Assembly: GCA_965205525.1 (NCBI GenBank)
Contig: OZ242171.1
Coordinates: 1,426,001 to 1,490,000, forward strand
Length of the DNA: 64,000 nucleotides
Direction: 5' to 3'
DNA from: G965205525 sp965205525
Lineage (GTDB): Bacteria > Pseudomonadota > Gammaproteobacteria > JABABF01
How positions within the stretch are numbered: position 1 is the first letter of the stretch; each line of letters starts with the position of its first letter. The position numbers and the translations under genes are program-made. A model generated the notes under the pieces. That model was given only the letters and a program-made list of their open reading frames with translations, ran no database searches and had not been told where the DNA came from. Positions 42,919-52,108 of the stretch are shown here, one piece after another.

Positions 42919-44637
42919 ACAGGAAAGCATCAGGCGCAGGCGCTCTCGCCCCTGCCAAAAGGACAGCTCCAGACGGTAGGCCGCTTTCAGGCGCTTCGGC
43001 TCCTGCTCCTCCCAGGCATCGGTCTCGGGGTTAAACCACACCGCCTCCAGTTCCGGGCCGCCCTCGGGCTGCAGGCGAAACCGCAGGTGCCCCCGGCCCA
43101 TTTCCCGCTGCTCCAGAACCTGAAACTCGCCGTCAAACATGGGCTCGGGAAAGCCCTGCCCCCAGGGGGCTGCCTCCCTAAGCATACGGGCTGTATCCAC
43201 ACAGAAGTCCTTCGGTGCGAGCTCGCCGTCGCTCCACACCACGGTCTTTAAGTCCTCCGGCTTGAGCAGGCAGCGCACCTCTTCATCAAAGGCTTCGGAC
43301 AGCTCCTCAAAGCGCCCGGCAGGGGAAGAGAACCCCGCCGCCATCGCATGGCCGCCAAAGCGGGTCAGCAGGCCGGGGCAGCGCACGTCTATCCGGGCCA
43401 GCACATCGCGCAGGTTCAGCCCGGGCACTGAGCGCCCGGAGCCCCTGATCTCCCCGTCCCCGGCAGCGGTGCAGATCAGGGTGGGACGCCCCCACCGCTC
43501 CCGCAGCCGGGCGGCGAGTATGCCTGCCACCCCCTGGTGCCATTTGTCCCCGTACAGACACAAGCCCATCGGCATATCCTTCTCTGTTTCTGCCAGCTTG
43601 GCCTCCGCGTCTTCAAGCATCTCGCTGCCGATGAGGCGGCGCTCCCGATTAATCGCCTCTAGCGCCTGCACGAAATCCCGGGCCGGACCCGGCTCGCCGG
43701 CACACAGACAGGCGATGCCCATGGTGATGTCATCTAAGCGTCCGGCGGCGTTGATGCGGGGAGCTACGCGAAAAGCCAGATCTACCGAGGTAGCCTGCTT
43801 CGGATCCTGTCCCGCCGCCTGCAAAAGCGCAATAATCCCAGGCCGGGCACGACCGGCGCGAATGCGGCGGAGCCCCTGGTGCACCAGGATCCGGTTGCAG
43901 TGGTCTAAGGGAACCAGATCGGCGATGGTCCCCAAGGCCACCAGGTCCAGGTAATCGGCCATGCGGGGCTCTTTCCGCCCCTCCTCGGCAAACCAGCCCT
44001 GCTCCCGCAGATGGCTGCACAGGGCGACGAGCAGATAAAAGAGCACCCCTACACCGGCTAAGTGCTTGGCCGGGGAAGGACAGCCCGGCTGCAGGGGATT
44101 GACAATTGCCGAGGCCGGGGGCAGCTCCTCGCCGGGCAGATGGTGGTCCGTGATAATCACTGCCATGCCGAGATCCCGGGCAGCAGACACCCCTTCCAAG
44201 GCGTTGATGCCGTTGTCCACCGTGACCAGGAGATCCGGGGGCGGCTTCCTGCGGGCGGCCCTCTGCACCAGCTCCGGGCGCAGTCCATAGCCGTCCCGAA
44301 ACCGGTCCGGCACCAGGAAGCCCACCTGCCCCCGCTCAAAACCCATCGCCTGCAGGGCCAGCATGCCGAGGGCGCAGCCGGTGGCGCCATCGGCATCGTA
44401 GTCCCCCACCAGAAGCAGGTGTCGCCCACCGGTCAGATTGTCGGCGAGGATCTCCACCGCCCGGGGCAGATCCTTGAGAGCAGGGGGCGGCAGGAGGGAT
44501 AGGTCCAGCTGCTGCTCCCGGGCATCAGCGGCACCCCGGCTGCGATAAATCCGACTGAGCAGTGCGGGCAGGTCTCCGACTGGCCCGGCATCCTCAACGC
44601 TGCGCCGGCGAATGACAGGAGCTGGAGCAAGCCGCAT
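42904..44637 (-). CDS. recJ: single-stranded-DNA-specific exonuclease RecJ
   Basis: 5'-3' exonuclease in recombination and mismatch repair. 577 residues of the DHH family: DYDADGATG (motif I), VTVDNGINA, IITDHHLPGE (motif III, the DHH) and GTIADLVPLD, with DHHA1-type GRSVPGLNLRDVL and RFGGHAMAAGFSS. These metal-binding motifs are intact. It follows thrC by 18 bases in the conserved hom-thrC-recJ order. Confidence 0.96.
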   Translation of the reverse strand: MRLAPAPVIRRRSVEDAGPVGDLPALLSRIYRSRGAADAREQQLDLSLLPPPALKDLPRAVEILADNLTGGRHLLLVGDYDADGATGCALGMLALQAMGFERGQVGFLVPDRFRDGYGLRPELVQRAARRKPPPDLLVTVDNGINALEGVSAARDLGMAVIITDHHLPGEELPPASAIVNPLQPGCPSPAKHLAGVGVLFYLLVALCSHLREQGWFAEEGRKEPRMADYLDLVALGTIADLVPLDHCNRILVHQGLRRIRAGRARPGIIALLQAAGQDPKQATSVDLAFRVAPRINAAGRLDDITMGIACLCAGEPGPARDFVQALEAINRERRLIGSEMLEDAEAKLAETEKDMPMGLCLYGDKWHQGVAGILAARLRERWGRPTLICTAAGDGEIRGSGRSVPGLNLRDVLARIDVRCPGLLTRFGGHAMAAGFSSPAGRFEELSEAFDEEVRCLLKPEDLKTVVWSDGELAPKDFCVDTARMLREAAPWGQGFPEPMFDGEFQVLEQREMGRGHLRFRLQPEGGPELEAVWFNPETDAWEEQEPKRLKAAYRLELSFWQGRERLRLMLSCAEPA

Positions 44638-44655
44638 TGCCGGGGATGGGTCGGC

Positions 44656-46068
44656 CTACGCGCCGGCCAAAGCGGAGGCGATAAAATCCCGGACGGCGGC
44701 CCCCTGCGCCGGCAGCCTGGTGCAGCGCTCCTCCCGCTTGTACAGTTCGGCGATGGCCGGGGGCTCTGTCGGACTCTCTCCGACAGCGCGCCGAATGGCG
44801 TCGGGAAACTTGGCGGGATGAGCGGTGGCTAAGCTGACCAATGGAATCTCCCGCCCTCCGGGGAGCTGCTGCCGACAGCGGCGACCGGCGGTGAGAGCGA
44901 CCGCCGCATGGGGGTCTAGCAGGCAGCCGACCGAGCGGTGAAGCTCCTCAATGGTGCGACAGGTCTCCTCGTCATCCACCGAAGTGCTGATGAAGATCTC
45001 CCGGGCCCGAGCCAGGGCTTCATCGGACACCGAGATGCTGCCCTGCTTCTGGAAGCTCTCCATGAGGGCAGCGGTCTCTGTCCCGTCCCGCCCGCAGAGA
45101 TCAAACAGCAGCCGCTCAAAGTTGCTGGCGACGGTAATATCCATGCTGGGGGAGAGGGTCTTCTCTACAGGACGCCTGAGATAGGCATTTTCATGAAAAA
45201 AGCGGTGCAGAATATCGTTGCGGTTGGTGGCCACCACCAGGCGCGCGATGGGCAGGCCGATACTGCGCGCTAAGTAGCCCGCATACGCATTGCCAAAGTT
45301 GCCGGTGGGCACCGCGTACAGCACCCCCTGGGGCGGCAGGCCAAGGCGCAGCCAAGAGGAAAAATAGTAAATCGTCTGCGCCATGATCCGCGCCCAGTTA
45401 ATGGAATTGACCGCCGCCAGCCGCCAGCCCGGCGGCAGAAAAGAAGGCTCGGCAAAACACGCCTTCACAATGGCCTGGCAGTCGTCAAAGCTGCCGTCAA
45501 GGGCGATGTTATAGATCCCCTCCCCCTCGGCAGCGGTCATCTGCCGCCGCTGCACCTCGGAGATACGCCCCTGGGGATGGAGAATGACGACCCGGACATC
45601 GGCGGAGTGTCGGCAGCCGGCGATGGCGGCGGAGCCGGTATCGCCGGAGGTGGCGCCGAGAACGACGGCCCGCTCGCCACGCCGGGACAGGGCGCTTCCC
45701 AGCAGGCGGCCCAGAAGCTGCAGGGCATAATCCTTGAAAGACAGGGTCGGGCCGTGAAACAGCTCAAGGAGCCACTCCCCCTCCTCCAGGGGGCGGAGGA
45801 GAGCAACCTCCGGGTCATCAAAATCCTGCCAAGCTGCCTCGGTCACCCCCTGCAGATCTTCTCGCGCAATCGCATCGCCTGTGAAATGCTGAAGTATTTC
45901 AAAGGCCAGCTCCGGGTAGGACAAGTCGCGCCAGGCGGCGATCTGTGCCGGTGAAAAGTGCGGCAGCTCCTCCGGCAGATAAAGCCCTCCGTCCGGGGCC
46001 ATGCCCTCTAAGAGAACCTGCTCAAAATCCCTGGGCGGCAGCGCGCCCCGGGTGCTGATATAGCGCAT
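44656..46068 (-). CDS. thrC: threonine synthase
   Basis: PLP enzyme making threonine from O-phosphohomoserine. 470 residues, with the PLP lysine in HGPTLSFKDYALQLLG, and VLGATSGDTGSAAIAGCR as phosphate-binding region. The start overlaps the hom stop (TGATG), so the two threonine genes are translated together. Confidence 0.96.
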   Translation of the reverse strand: MRYISTRGALPPRDFEQVLLEGMAPDGGLYLPEELPHFSPAQIAAWRDLSYPELAFEILQHFTGDAIAREDLQGVTEAAWQDFDDPEVALLRPLEEGEWLLELFHGPTLSFKDYALQLLGRLLGSALSRRGERAVVLGATSGDTGSAAIAGCRHSADVRVVILHPQGRISEVQRRQMTAAEGEGIYNIALDGSFDDCQAIVKACFAEPSFLPPGWRLAAVNSINWARIMAQTIYYFSSWLRLGLPPQGVLYAVPTGNFGNAYAGYLARSIGLPIARLVVATNRNDILHRFFHENAYLRRPVEKTLSPSMDITVASNFERLLFDLCGRDGTETAALMESFQKQGSISVSDEALARAREIFISTSVDDEETCRTIEELHRSVGCLLDPHAAVALTAGRRCRQQLPGGREIPLVSLATAHPAKFPDAIRRAVGESPTEPPAIAELYKREERCTRLPAQGAAVRDFIASALAGA

Positions 46069-47372
46069 CAGTTTGCCGTGCCGCCGAAATCCTCTACCCG
46101 CAGGTGCACCACCTCCCCGCGCACATCCTCCCGACGGGACAGCTCCTTCAGCACCTCCTGAAGCACGGCCTCTGATACCGGACTGGTGAGCAGCACCAGG
46201 GGCACCCAGTCATCCCGCTCGGCATCCGGGCGCTGTATCACCTCCGCCAAGCCGATTCCCGCTCTGCTCAGAACGCCGGTGAGTGCAGAGAGCACGCCGG
46301 GCCGGTCCGCCGCCGCCAGGCGCAGGTAGCGGGGACAGCAAATCTTATCCGCCGAGGCGAGAACCGCCCCTGCGGCATTTCCCAGGGCAAAGACAGGGGC
46401 AGTGCCCGCCGCCAAATCGGCCAAATCGGCGAGCACAGCGGAGGCGGTCGCATCCCCCCCGGCCCCGGGTCCGCAGAACACGATATCCCCCACTAGATCT
46501 CCCTGCAGGATAATTCCGTTCATGGGGCCCCGCACCCCGGCCAAGACATGCTCTTCCCGCACCAGGGCTGGATGCACCCGCAGCAGAATGCCGGTCTTGG
46601 AAAAATCGGCAATCGCCAGCGGCCGAATGCGATAACCCAGCTGGGCGGCATAGGCGATGTCCCGGGCCTCCACCTGCTCCACCCCTTCTTTGCAGATGGC
46701 GGCCTGCCGAAAATGAAGGGGCAGACCCCAGGCGATGGCCGCCAGGATGAGCAGCTTGTGGGCGGCATCGGTGCCGTCCAAGTCCAGGGCTGGGTCCGCC
46801 TCGGCATAGCCCTGCTGCTGGGCCTCTGCCAAGATTTCTTTAAAACCGCGCCCCTCGTCCATGCTGCTCAAGACATAGTTGCTGGTGCCATTGACAATGC
46901 CAACTATGCGCCGAATGCGGTTGGCAGCGAGGAGGCTTTGCAGCCCCTTGATAATGGGAATGCCGCCGGCCACCGCCGCCTCAAAGGAGACGGTTACCTG
47001 CGCCTCGGCGGCCGTTTTAAAAATTTCCGTGCCGTGCTCGGCCAACAGCGCCTTGTTGGCGGTGACAACATGCTTGCCGGAGCGGAGGGCAGCCAGCACC
47101 AGCTCCCGCGCCGTATCGCAGCCCCCGATAAGCTCCACCAGCACCTGCACCTCGGGATCTTCAGCCACCGCCATGACATCACGGCTGACCCGAAAAGGGG
47201 AGAGATCCAGATCCGGCCGCTCCCTGCGGCTGCCGATATGCTGCAGGCACAGAGAAAGGTCGGCGGGACCGATGCCGCCGCCCTCTCCCGTCAGACGCCG
47301 AAAGAGGGCCCCGCCCACTGTGCCCAGCCCGCAGAGGCCGATCTTCACGGGCTCGGAGGGATCAGAATCCAC
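46068..47372 (-). CDS. hom: homoserine dehydrogenase
   Basis: NAD(P)H-dependent reduction of aspartate semialdehyde to homoserine, shared by threonine and methionine synthesis. 434 residues: nucleotide-binding GLCGLGTVGGALF, catalytic region VTANKALLA, GGIPIIKGLQS, IVGIVNGTSNYVL, and a C-terminal ACT domain (YLRLAAADRPGVLSALTGVL) for feedback control. It is the monofunctional form without an aspartokinase domain. Confidence 0.96.
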   Translation of the reverse strand: MDSDPSEPVKIGLCGLGTVGGALFRRLTGEGGGIGPADLSLCLQHIGSRRERPDLDLSPFRVSRDVMAVAEDPEVQVLVELIGGCDTARELVLAALRSGKHVVTANKALLAEHGTEIFKTAAEAQVTVSFEAAVAGGIPIIKGLQSLLAANRIRRIVGIVNGTSNYVLSSMDEGRGFKEILAEAQQQGYAEADPALDLDGTDAAHKLLILAAIAWGLPLHFRQAAICKEGVEQVEARDIAYAAQLGYRIRPLAIADFSKTGILLRVHPALVREEHVLAGVRGPMNGIILQGDLVGDIVFCGPGAGGDATASAVLADLADLAAGTAPVFALGNAAGAVLASADKICCPRYLRLAAADRPGVLSALTGVLSRAGIGLAEVIQRPDAERDDWVPLVLLTSPVSEAVLQEVLKELSRREDVRGEVVHLRVEDFGGTAN

Positions 47373-47404
47373 GGATGCGGGGGCACTGACAGCAAAAACT
47401 CAGC

Positions 47405-48148
47405 TTATAGGCCCAGGGCCCGGACCAGCTCAGCCGGCGGTCGGTAGCCGGGGAGCATATGGCCGCTCTCGGTCACCATGGAGGGGGTGCCGGTCACTCC
47501 CATCTTCAGGCCGAGCTGGTAATGAGCCGTCACCGGGTTATTGGCACACGTTTTGATCGGGACCTGCTGCCCGCTTTTCAGTTTTGTCAGGGCGGCGGCG
47601 GGATCCTCGGCACACCAGGCGGTAACCATTCTCTGCATGGCGGGATTGCTGAGATCGGTTCCTGCACGGGGAAAGGCCAGGTAGTTCACCGTGATGCCAA
47701 GCCGATTGATCTCCTCTATCTCCTGGTGAAAACGCCGGCAGTAGCCGCAGTCCACATCGGTAAATACCCATACAGAGGCACGGGACGCCGTCTTTTTCGG
47801 TGCGAAGCGAATGACCTCCCCGGGGAGAATAGAGGCCAGCTGCTCCTGGCGCATGACAGCACGCCGCTCTTCGGACAGGTTGCGAATGCTGCCGGCAGAC
47901 AGTTCATACAGATCCCCCACGATCATCCGGCGAGCGTTCTTCGTCACATGCAGGACAGTGCCGTCCGCAGTGAGCACCTCGTACAAGCCTGGCAGAGCGC
48001 CGGGGCCGAGCACACGGAACTCCAGCCCCGGCATCGCGGCTTTCAGACTCTTTTTTACAGCGGCGACACTGGCAGGATCTGCCGCTGCCGTGCTTCCCAA
48101 GACCAGCAGAACTGCGGCCAGGACATATCTCAAGTAATTGCCATGCAT
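47405..48148 (-). CDS. dsbC: DsbC-type periplasmic disulfide isomerase
   Basis: 247 residues from the ATG at 48148, which has GGAGA ahead of it. A signal peptide (YVLAAVLLVLGSTAAA) precedes an N-terminal dimerisation domain and a thioredoxin-fold domain with the active site DVDCGYCRRFH and cis-Pro loop GVTGTPSMV. It corrects wrong disulfides in the periplasm and is kept reduced by DsbD (24780). It lies in the conserved xerD-dsbC order. Confidence 0.94.
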   Translation of the reverse strand: MHGNYLRYVLAAVLLVLGSTAAADPASVAAVKKSLKAAMPGLEFRVLGPGALPGLYEVLTADGTVLHVTKNARRMIVGDLYELSAGSIRNLSEERRAVMRQEQLASILPGEVIRFAPKKTASRASVWVFTDVDCGYCRRFHQEIEEINRLGITVNYLAFPRAGTDLSNPAMQRMVTAWCAEDPAAALTKLKSGQQVPIKTCANNPVTAHYQLGLKMGVTGTPSMVTESGHMLPGYRPPAELVRALGL

Positions 48149-48221
48149 GCTTTTTTCTCCTGCAAAAGGCCGCCAACTGGCGGCAGCGGCGAAGGATAAG
48201 TGTAAACCACGCCCCGCACCC

Positions 48222-49154
48222 CTATCCCCTGGGATGGTGCTGCTCGTGCAGCCGCTGCAGCCGCTGCCGGGCGACATGGGTGTAAATCTGTGTAGTGGAA
48301 AGGCTGCTGTGCCCCAGCAGCAGCTGCACCACCCGCAGATCTGCACCGTGATTGACCAAATGCGTGGCAAAGGCGTGACGCAGCACATGGGGCGACAGGG
48401 GCTTCTGGATACCCGCCTTCTGGGCGTAGCGGCAGAGGCGATACCAGAATGCCTGCCGGGTGAGGTGCGCGCCGCCGCGCCCGGGAAACAGAGCCTCCGT
48501 CAGCCGCCCCTTAAGCAGTGCAGGCCGGGCTTCGTCCAAGTAGCGCTGCAGCCAGTCCAAGGACTCCTCCCCCATCGGCACCAGCCGCTCACGCCCGCCC
48601 TTGCCGATAATGCGCACCACCCCCTGGCTCCGGCTCACCTGGGATAGGGAGAGACCCACCAGCTCGCTGACACGGAGACCGCAGCCGTAGAGGATTTCCA
48701 GCATAGCGCGATCCCTAAGACCCCGAGGATTGCGGCAGTCCGGAGTCGCTAACAGCGCTTCCACTTCATCCTCCCTCAGGGTTTTCGGCAGACTGCGCCC
48801 GTGCCGGGGGCCGACGATTTGCAGCGTCGGGTCCTCCGGGATCTGCTTCTCCCGCAGGAGATAACGGTAAAAATTGCGAAGAGAGGACAGTGCCCGGGCC
48901 GCCGAGCGGGGAGACATCCCGCCGGCCTGCCGCCGGCCCAGATAGTCCATCACGCTGCTGCGATCCGCCTGCTCTAAGGACAGAGTGCGCTCTTTTAAGA
49001 AACCGGCAAAAGCGAGCAGGTCCTGGCGGTAGGCGGCGAGGGTGCTGTCGCTGAGACCGCGCTCTCGCCACAGGCAGCTGAGAAAATTTTCCACCGCGGG
49101 AATTTCCTTTACCACGGACCCGGGGGCCGGGTCAGGGGAGCGGTGCGAGATCAT
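48222..49154 (-). CDS. xerD: tyrosine recombinase XerD
   Basis: Site-specific recombinase acting at dif to resolve chromosome dimers with XerC. 310 residues from the ATG at 49154; upstream open frame overlaps rplS. The N-terminal SAM-like domain (VENFLSCLWRERGLSDSTLAAYRQDL) precedes the catalytic domain with R (YGCGLRVSELVGL), K in IGKGGRER, HVLRHAFATH, LLGHSSLSTTQIYTHV. All active-site residues including the tyrosine are present. Confidence 0.95.
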   Translation of the reverse strand: MISHRSPDPAPGSVVKEIPAVENFLSCLWRERGLSDSTLAAYRQDLLAFAGFLKERTLSLEQADRSSVMDYLGRRQAGGMSPRSAARALSSLRNFYRYLLREKQIPEDPTLQIVGPRHGRSLPKTLREDEVEALLATPDCRNPRGLRDRAMLEILYGCGLRVSELVGLSLSQVSRSQGVVRIIGKGGRERLVPMGEESLDWLQRYLDEARPALLKGRLTEALFPGRGGAHLTRQAFWYRLCRYAQKAGIQKPLSPHVLRHAFATHLVNHGADLRVVQLLLGHSSLSTTQIYTHVARQRLQRLHEQHHPRG

Positions 49155-49182
49155 CCGGCACAATCGTCCGGCAACACGGGTC

Positions 49183-49533
49183 TCAGTCCAGACGCTCTCG
49201 GATGCGGGCAGAGCGGCCGCTGCGGCCGCGCAGGTAGTAGATCTTCGCCTGGCGGACGCGACCTCTGCGCCGCACTTCAATGCTGTCAATCAGGGGACTG
49301 TGGGTCTGAAAGCTGCGCTCCACGCCTATGCCCTGGGAGATTTTGCGCAGGGTGAAAGAAGAATTGAGGCCGCGATTGCGAATGGCAATCACCACCCCCT
49401 CAAAAGACTGCAGGCGCTTGCGGCCGCCCTCCCGGACTCGCACATTAACCAAGAGGGTGTCACCGGGGCGGAACTCGGTCCGCTCCTGCAAGCTTTCCCG
49501 CTCTAATTCTTCAATAATATTTTTTCCGCTCAT
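49183..49533 (-). CDS. rplS: 50S ribosomal protein L19
   Basis: 116 residues of L19: FRPGDTLLVNVRVREG, QSFEGVVIAIRNRGLNSSF, ERSFQTHSPLIDSIEV and the basic end RRGRVRQAKIYYLRGRSG. Last gene of the rpsP-rimM-trmD-rplS operon; its start overlaps the trmD stop by four bases. Confidence 0.98.
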   Translation of the reverse strand: MSGKNIIEELERESLQERTEFRPGDTLLVNVRVREGGRKRLQSFEGVVIAIRNRGLNSSFTLRKISQGIGVERSFQTHSPLIDSIEVRRRGRVRQAKIYYLRGRSGRSARIRERLD

Positions 49534-50318
49534 AACAGTTCTCCTCTCGCAATATGCTCTCTATTCACAGGGACGGAAGCGGTGCTGGATTCGTCCATGT
49601 ATTCCTGCAGCAGCCGGTGCTCCTCAGGGTCTAGATGCAGACTCTTCAAGAGATCCGGCCGACGCTCCCAAGTGCGCCCCAAGGCCTGCTTACAGCGCCA
49701 GCGATGGATTGCCCGATGATCACCGCTCAACAGGACTTCCGGCACCTTCTGCCCCTTGTACACCCGGGGGCGAGTGTAGTGGGGCCAGTCCAGAAGTCCC
49801 GCGGAAAAAGAATCCTGCGCTGCAGATTCCTCGTTGCCAAGCACGCCGGGCAGCAGCCGGGCAACTGCATCTATCAGTGCCATAGCCGCCAGCTCGCCGC
49901 CGCTCAGAACAAAATCCCCGATGGATATCTCCTCGTCGGTCTCTGTTTCCACCAGCCGCCGATCCACCCCCTCGTAGCGTCCCGCTATAAGTATAAGCCC
50001 TCGGGCCTTTGAGAGGGAAACCACGTCTGTCTGCGTCAGTCGCCGCCCCTGAGGGGAGAGATGGAGGACACGGATATTGTCGCCTAGCTCTGCCCGGGCA
50101 GCGGCCAGGGCATCCGCCAGCGGGGGCGCCATCATCACCATGCCAGGGCCGCCGCCGTAGGGCCGGGCATCCACTGTGCGATGCCGGTCCCGGGTAAAAT
50201 CACGGGGATTCCAGCAGGAGAGGACCATATGCTTCTGCTTCAGGGCCCGGCTGACGACACCGTACTCCGTCAGTGCCCGAAACATCTCCGGGAATAGGGT
50301 GAGTACGCCAAAATTCAT
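49530..50318 (-). CDS. trmD: tRNA (guanine-37-N1)-methyltransferase
   Basis: SPOUT-class methyltransferase that prevents frameshifting by methylating G37. 262 residues; GVLTLFPEMF at the start, DARPYGGGPGMVMMAPPLADA, and the knotted SAM site AGRYEGVDRRL with ISIGDFVLSGGELAAM. It is the third gene of the ribosomal operon. Confidence 0.98.
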   Translation of the reverse strand: MNFGVLTLFPEMFRALTEYGVVSRALKQKHMVLSCWNPRDFTRDRHRTVDARPYGGGPGMVMMAPPLADALAAARAELGDNIRVLHLSPQGRRLTQTDVVSLSKARGLILIAGRYEGVDRRLVETETDEEISIGDFVLSGGELAAMALIDAVARLLPGVLGNEESAAQDSFSAGLLDWPHYTRPRVYKGQKVPEVLLSGDHRAIHRWRCKQALGRTWERRPDLLKSLHLDPEEHRLLQEYMDESSTASVPVNREHIARGELL

Positions 50319-50329
50319 CGCCCGACTCC

Positions 50330-50878
50330 TCAGGACTCCAAATTCCAGTCAACCTGTATTCGGCCCTCTGCCCGCTCTACTTTGAGCACCGTATCTCCGA
50401 AGAGCCATGGAATAAGACGCCGGTGCTCATCGCAGCTGTCGGCAGAGGGTGCCACCACCAGGACATCGTTGGCGCCGGTCTCCGCCATGTGATCCACCCG
50501 GCCGAGCAGCAGAGGTTTGCCACCGGCTTGGTTCCAGACTTCCAAGCCCGTCAGCTGGTGCCAGTAGAACTCGTCCTCCAGCAGTGCTGGCAGCTGCTCC
50601 TCGGGCACCGCCACATCGGTGCCTAAGTATTTCTCTGCTTCGTCCCGATCATCACAGCCCTTCACGTGCACCACCAGCCCTTGCCCCCGGCGACGGCCCT
50701 GGTCTATGCGCAGGGACTGCCACCCATCGCCGTGCCCGCGATAAAGAAACTCTTCGTAGTTCAGAAAATTCTCAGGCGGATCTGTCCAAGACCAGACCTT
50801 GAGCCAGCCCCGAATACCGAATACGCCGGTGAAACGGCCCAGCGGCACCCGCTTTTGCGCTTCGGTTTCGGTGTTCAT
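50330..50878 (-). CDS. rimM: ribosome maturation factor RimM
   Basis: Assists assembly of the 30S head by binding S19. 182 residues with the family start GRFTGVFGIRGWLKVWSWTDP, WQSLRIDQGRRRGQGLVV and the PRC-barrel part FYWHQLTGLEVW with RLIPWLFGDTVL. It lies between rpsP and trmD as usual. Confidence 0.96.
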   Translation of the reverse strand: MNTETEAQKRVPLGRFTGVFGIRGWLKVWSWTDPPENFLNYEEFLYRGHGDGWQSLRIDQGRRRGQGLVVHVKGCDDRDEAEKYLGTDVAVPEEQLPALLEDEFYWHQLTGLEVWNQAGGKPLLLGRVDHMAETGANDVLVVAPSADSCDEHRRLIPWLFGDTVLKVERAEGRIQVDWNLES

Positions 50879-50919
50879 GCCCGGCTTGTGCCCCAGTGCT
50901 GAGCAGCAGGAACCGCCTG

Positions 50920-51915
50920 CTAGGAAGAAGAACTCTTTTTGTCTTCTCCCTGCTGCTCTGTGCTCTCGCTGTCAACAGAGGAAGATTCCTGTGATGCGGC
51001 GGCGGTTGCCTTCTCCTCTTTTTTTGCCTCGGTGTCTTCAGAACCGGCGGCGCTCTTCTCTGCCTTTTCTGCATCAGCTCCTTCGGCGCTGGCAGCACTC
51101 TTCTCTGCCTTTTCTGCACCAGCTCCTTCGGCGCTGGCAGTGCTCTTCTGCACTTTTCCTGCTCCAGCTCCTTCGGCGCTGGCAGCGCTCTTCTGCACTT
51201 TTTCTGCTCCAGCTCCTTCGGCGCTGGCAGTGCTCTTCTGCACTTTTTCTGCTCCAGTTCCTTCGGCGCTGGCAGTGCTCTTCTGCACTTTTTCTGCTCC
51301 AGTTTCTTCGGCGCTGGCAGTGCTCTTCTGCGCTTTTTCTGCTCCAGTTTCTTCGGCACTGGCAGTGCTCTTCTGCACTTTTTCTGCTCCAGCTCCTTCG
51401 GCGCTGGCAGTGCTCTTCTGCACTTTTTCTGCTCCAGCTCCTTCGGCGCTGGCAGTGCTCTTCTCTGCCTTTTCTGCTCCAGCTCCTTCGGCGCTGGCAG
51501 TGCTCTTCTGCACTTTTTCTGCTCCAGTTTCTTCAGAGTCGGCAGCAGGCTCTGCTGCTGCTTCCGCTTTTCCTGTTTTTTCTTCCTGGGATGATTCGGC
51601 GGCGAGGGCCTGAGCCTTTCTGCGAATATGACGCTCCTTGCGATACGCCTCCAGTTTCCCCCGCTCCTCCCCGCTCATTTTCGCTTCCTTGAAAAGACTG
51701 GATACACGCTCGGAAAGATGAGCGCCTTGGCCCATCCAGTATTCCACGCGCTCAATATCCACTTCAAGGCGCTGCTGCTGCCCCCGGGCCACCGGGTTAA
51801 AAAACCCCACCCGCTCAATGAAGCGCCCGCCCCTGGCACGGCGGCTATCCGCCACAGTAAGGCGATAAAAAGGAGCTTTCTTGGCACCGGCGCGGGCCAA
51901 TCGGATAACAACCAT
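50920..51915 (-). CDS. rpsP: 30S ribosomal protein S16 with long repetitive C-terminal extension
   Basis: Residues 1-~85 are a normal S16 (MVVIRLARAGAKKAPFYRL, ADSRRARGGRFIERVGFFNP, VEYWMGQGAHLSERV). S16 is usually 80-100 residues, but this frame runs on to 331. Residues ~126-305 are about 12 copies of a 15-residue unit of the form SAEGAGAEKVQKSTA, followed by a Ser/Glu/Lys-rich tail (EDKKSSSS at the end). The extension is low-complexity, alternately charged and probably disordered or helical. rimM starts 41 bases after the stop, so the operon is intact. The extended frame is open with no in-frame stop, which argues for real translation; its function is unknown. Confidence 0.93.
   Translation of the reverse strand: MVVIRLARAGAKKAPFYRLTVADSRRARGGRFIERVGFFNPVARGQQQRLEVDIERVEYWMGQGAHLSERVSSLFKEAKMSGEERGKLEAYRKERHIRRKAQALAAESSQEEKTGKAEAAAEPAADSEETGAEKVQKSTASAEGAGAEKAEKSTASAEGAGAEKVQKSTASAEGAGAEKVQKSTASAEETGAEKAQKSTASAEETGAEKVQKSTASAEGTGAEKVQKSTASAEGAGAEKVQKSAASAEGAGAGKVQKSTASAEGAGAEKAEKSAASAEGADAEKAEKSAAGSEDTEAKKEEKATAAASQESSSVDSESTEQQGEDKKSSSS
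51001..51540 (-). repeat. 45-bp tandem repeat (minisatellite) inside rpsP
   Basis: Eleven 45-bp units (51046-51540) and one degenerate unit (51001-51045) encode the 15-residue repeats of S16. Units differ at a few codons: GAG versus ETG, KVQKS versus KAEKS, STA versus SAA. Period is a multiple of three, so changes in copy number keep the frame. Confidence 0.95.
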
Positions 51916-52108
51916 CTTTAGTTTCGAGTCTGCCCTGCAGGCAGTGCAATTTAAAGGGACACATATTTTACGACAAAATGACTGGCAATGGGAGTCTTGG
52001 CAAAAGACACATGCTGCCCTCCTAGCCCACAGAAGCCATCCCTGGAGAGAGCCCTGCTCTGCTATCGGTGATAGACTGGGCGCAATTAGCCTTCAACCGA
52101 AGTGCCGA
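51916..52108. promoter_or_regulatory. divergent promoter region between rpsP and the mtaD-like gene
   Basis: 193 bases between divergent starts. The mtaD-like frame is open through it from 51881, but that part lacks family similarity. The rpsP operon promoter must lie here; I cannot place specific -35/-10 elements with confidence. Confidence 0.4.

Noticed and set aside
51001..51540. Possible CRISPR array
   Set aside because: Units are contiguous coding repeats without spacers. No CRISPR array or cas gene was seen in the window.
50772..51692. Open frames on both strands across the rpsP repeats (proline-, leucine- or serine-rich)
   Set aside because: A 45-bp repeat without stops opens several frames at once; only the frame continuous with S16 has a recognised domain and operon position.
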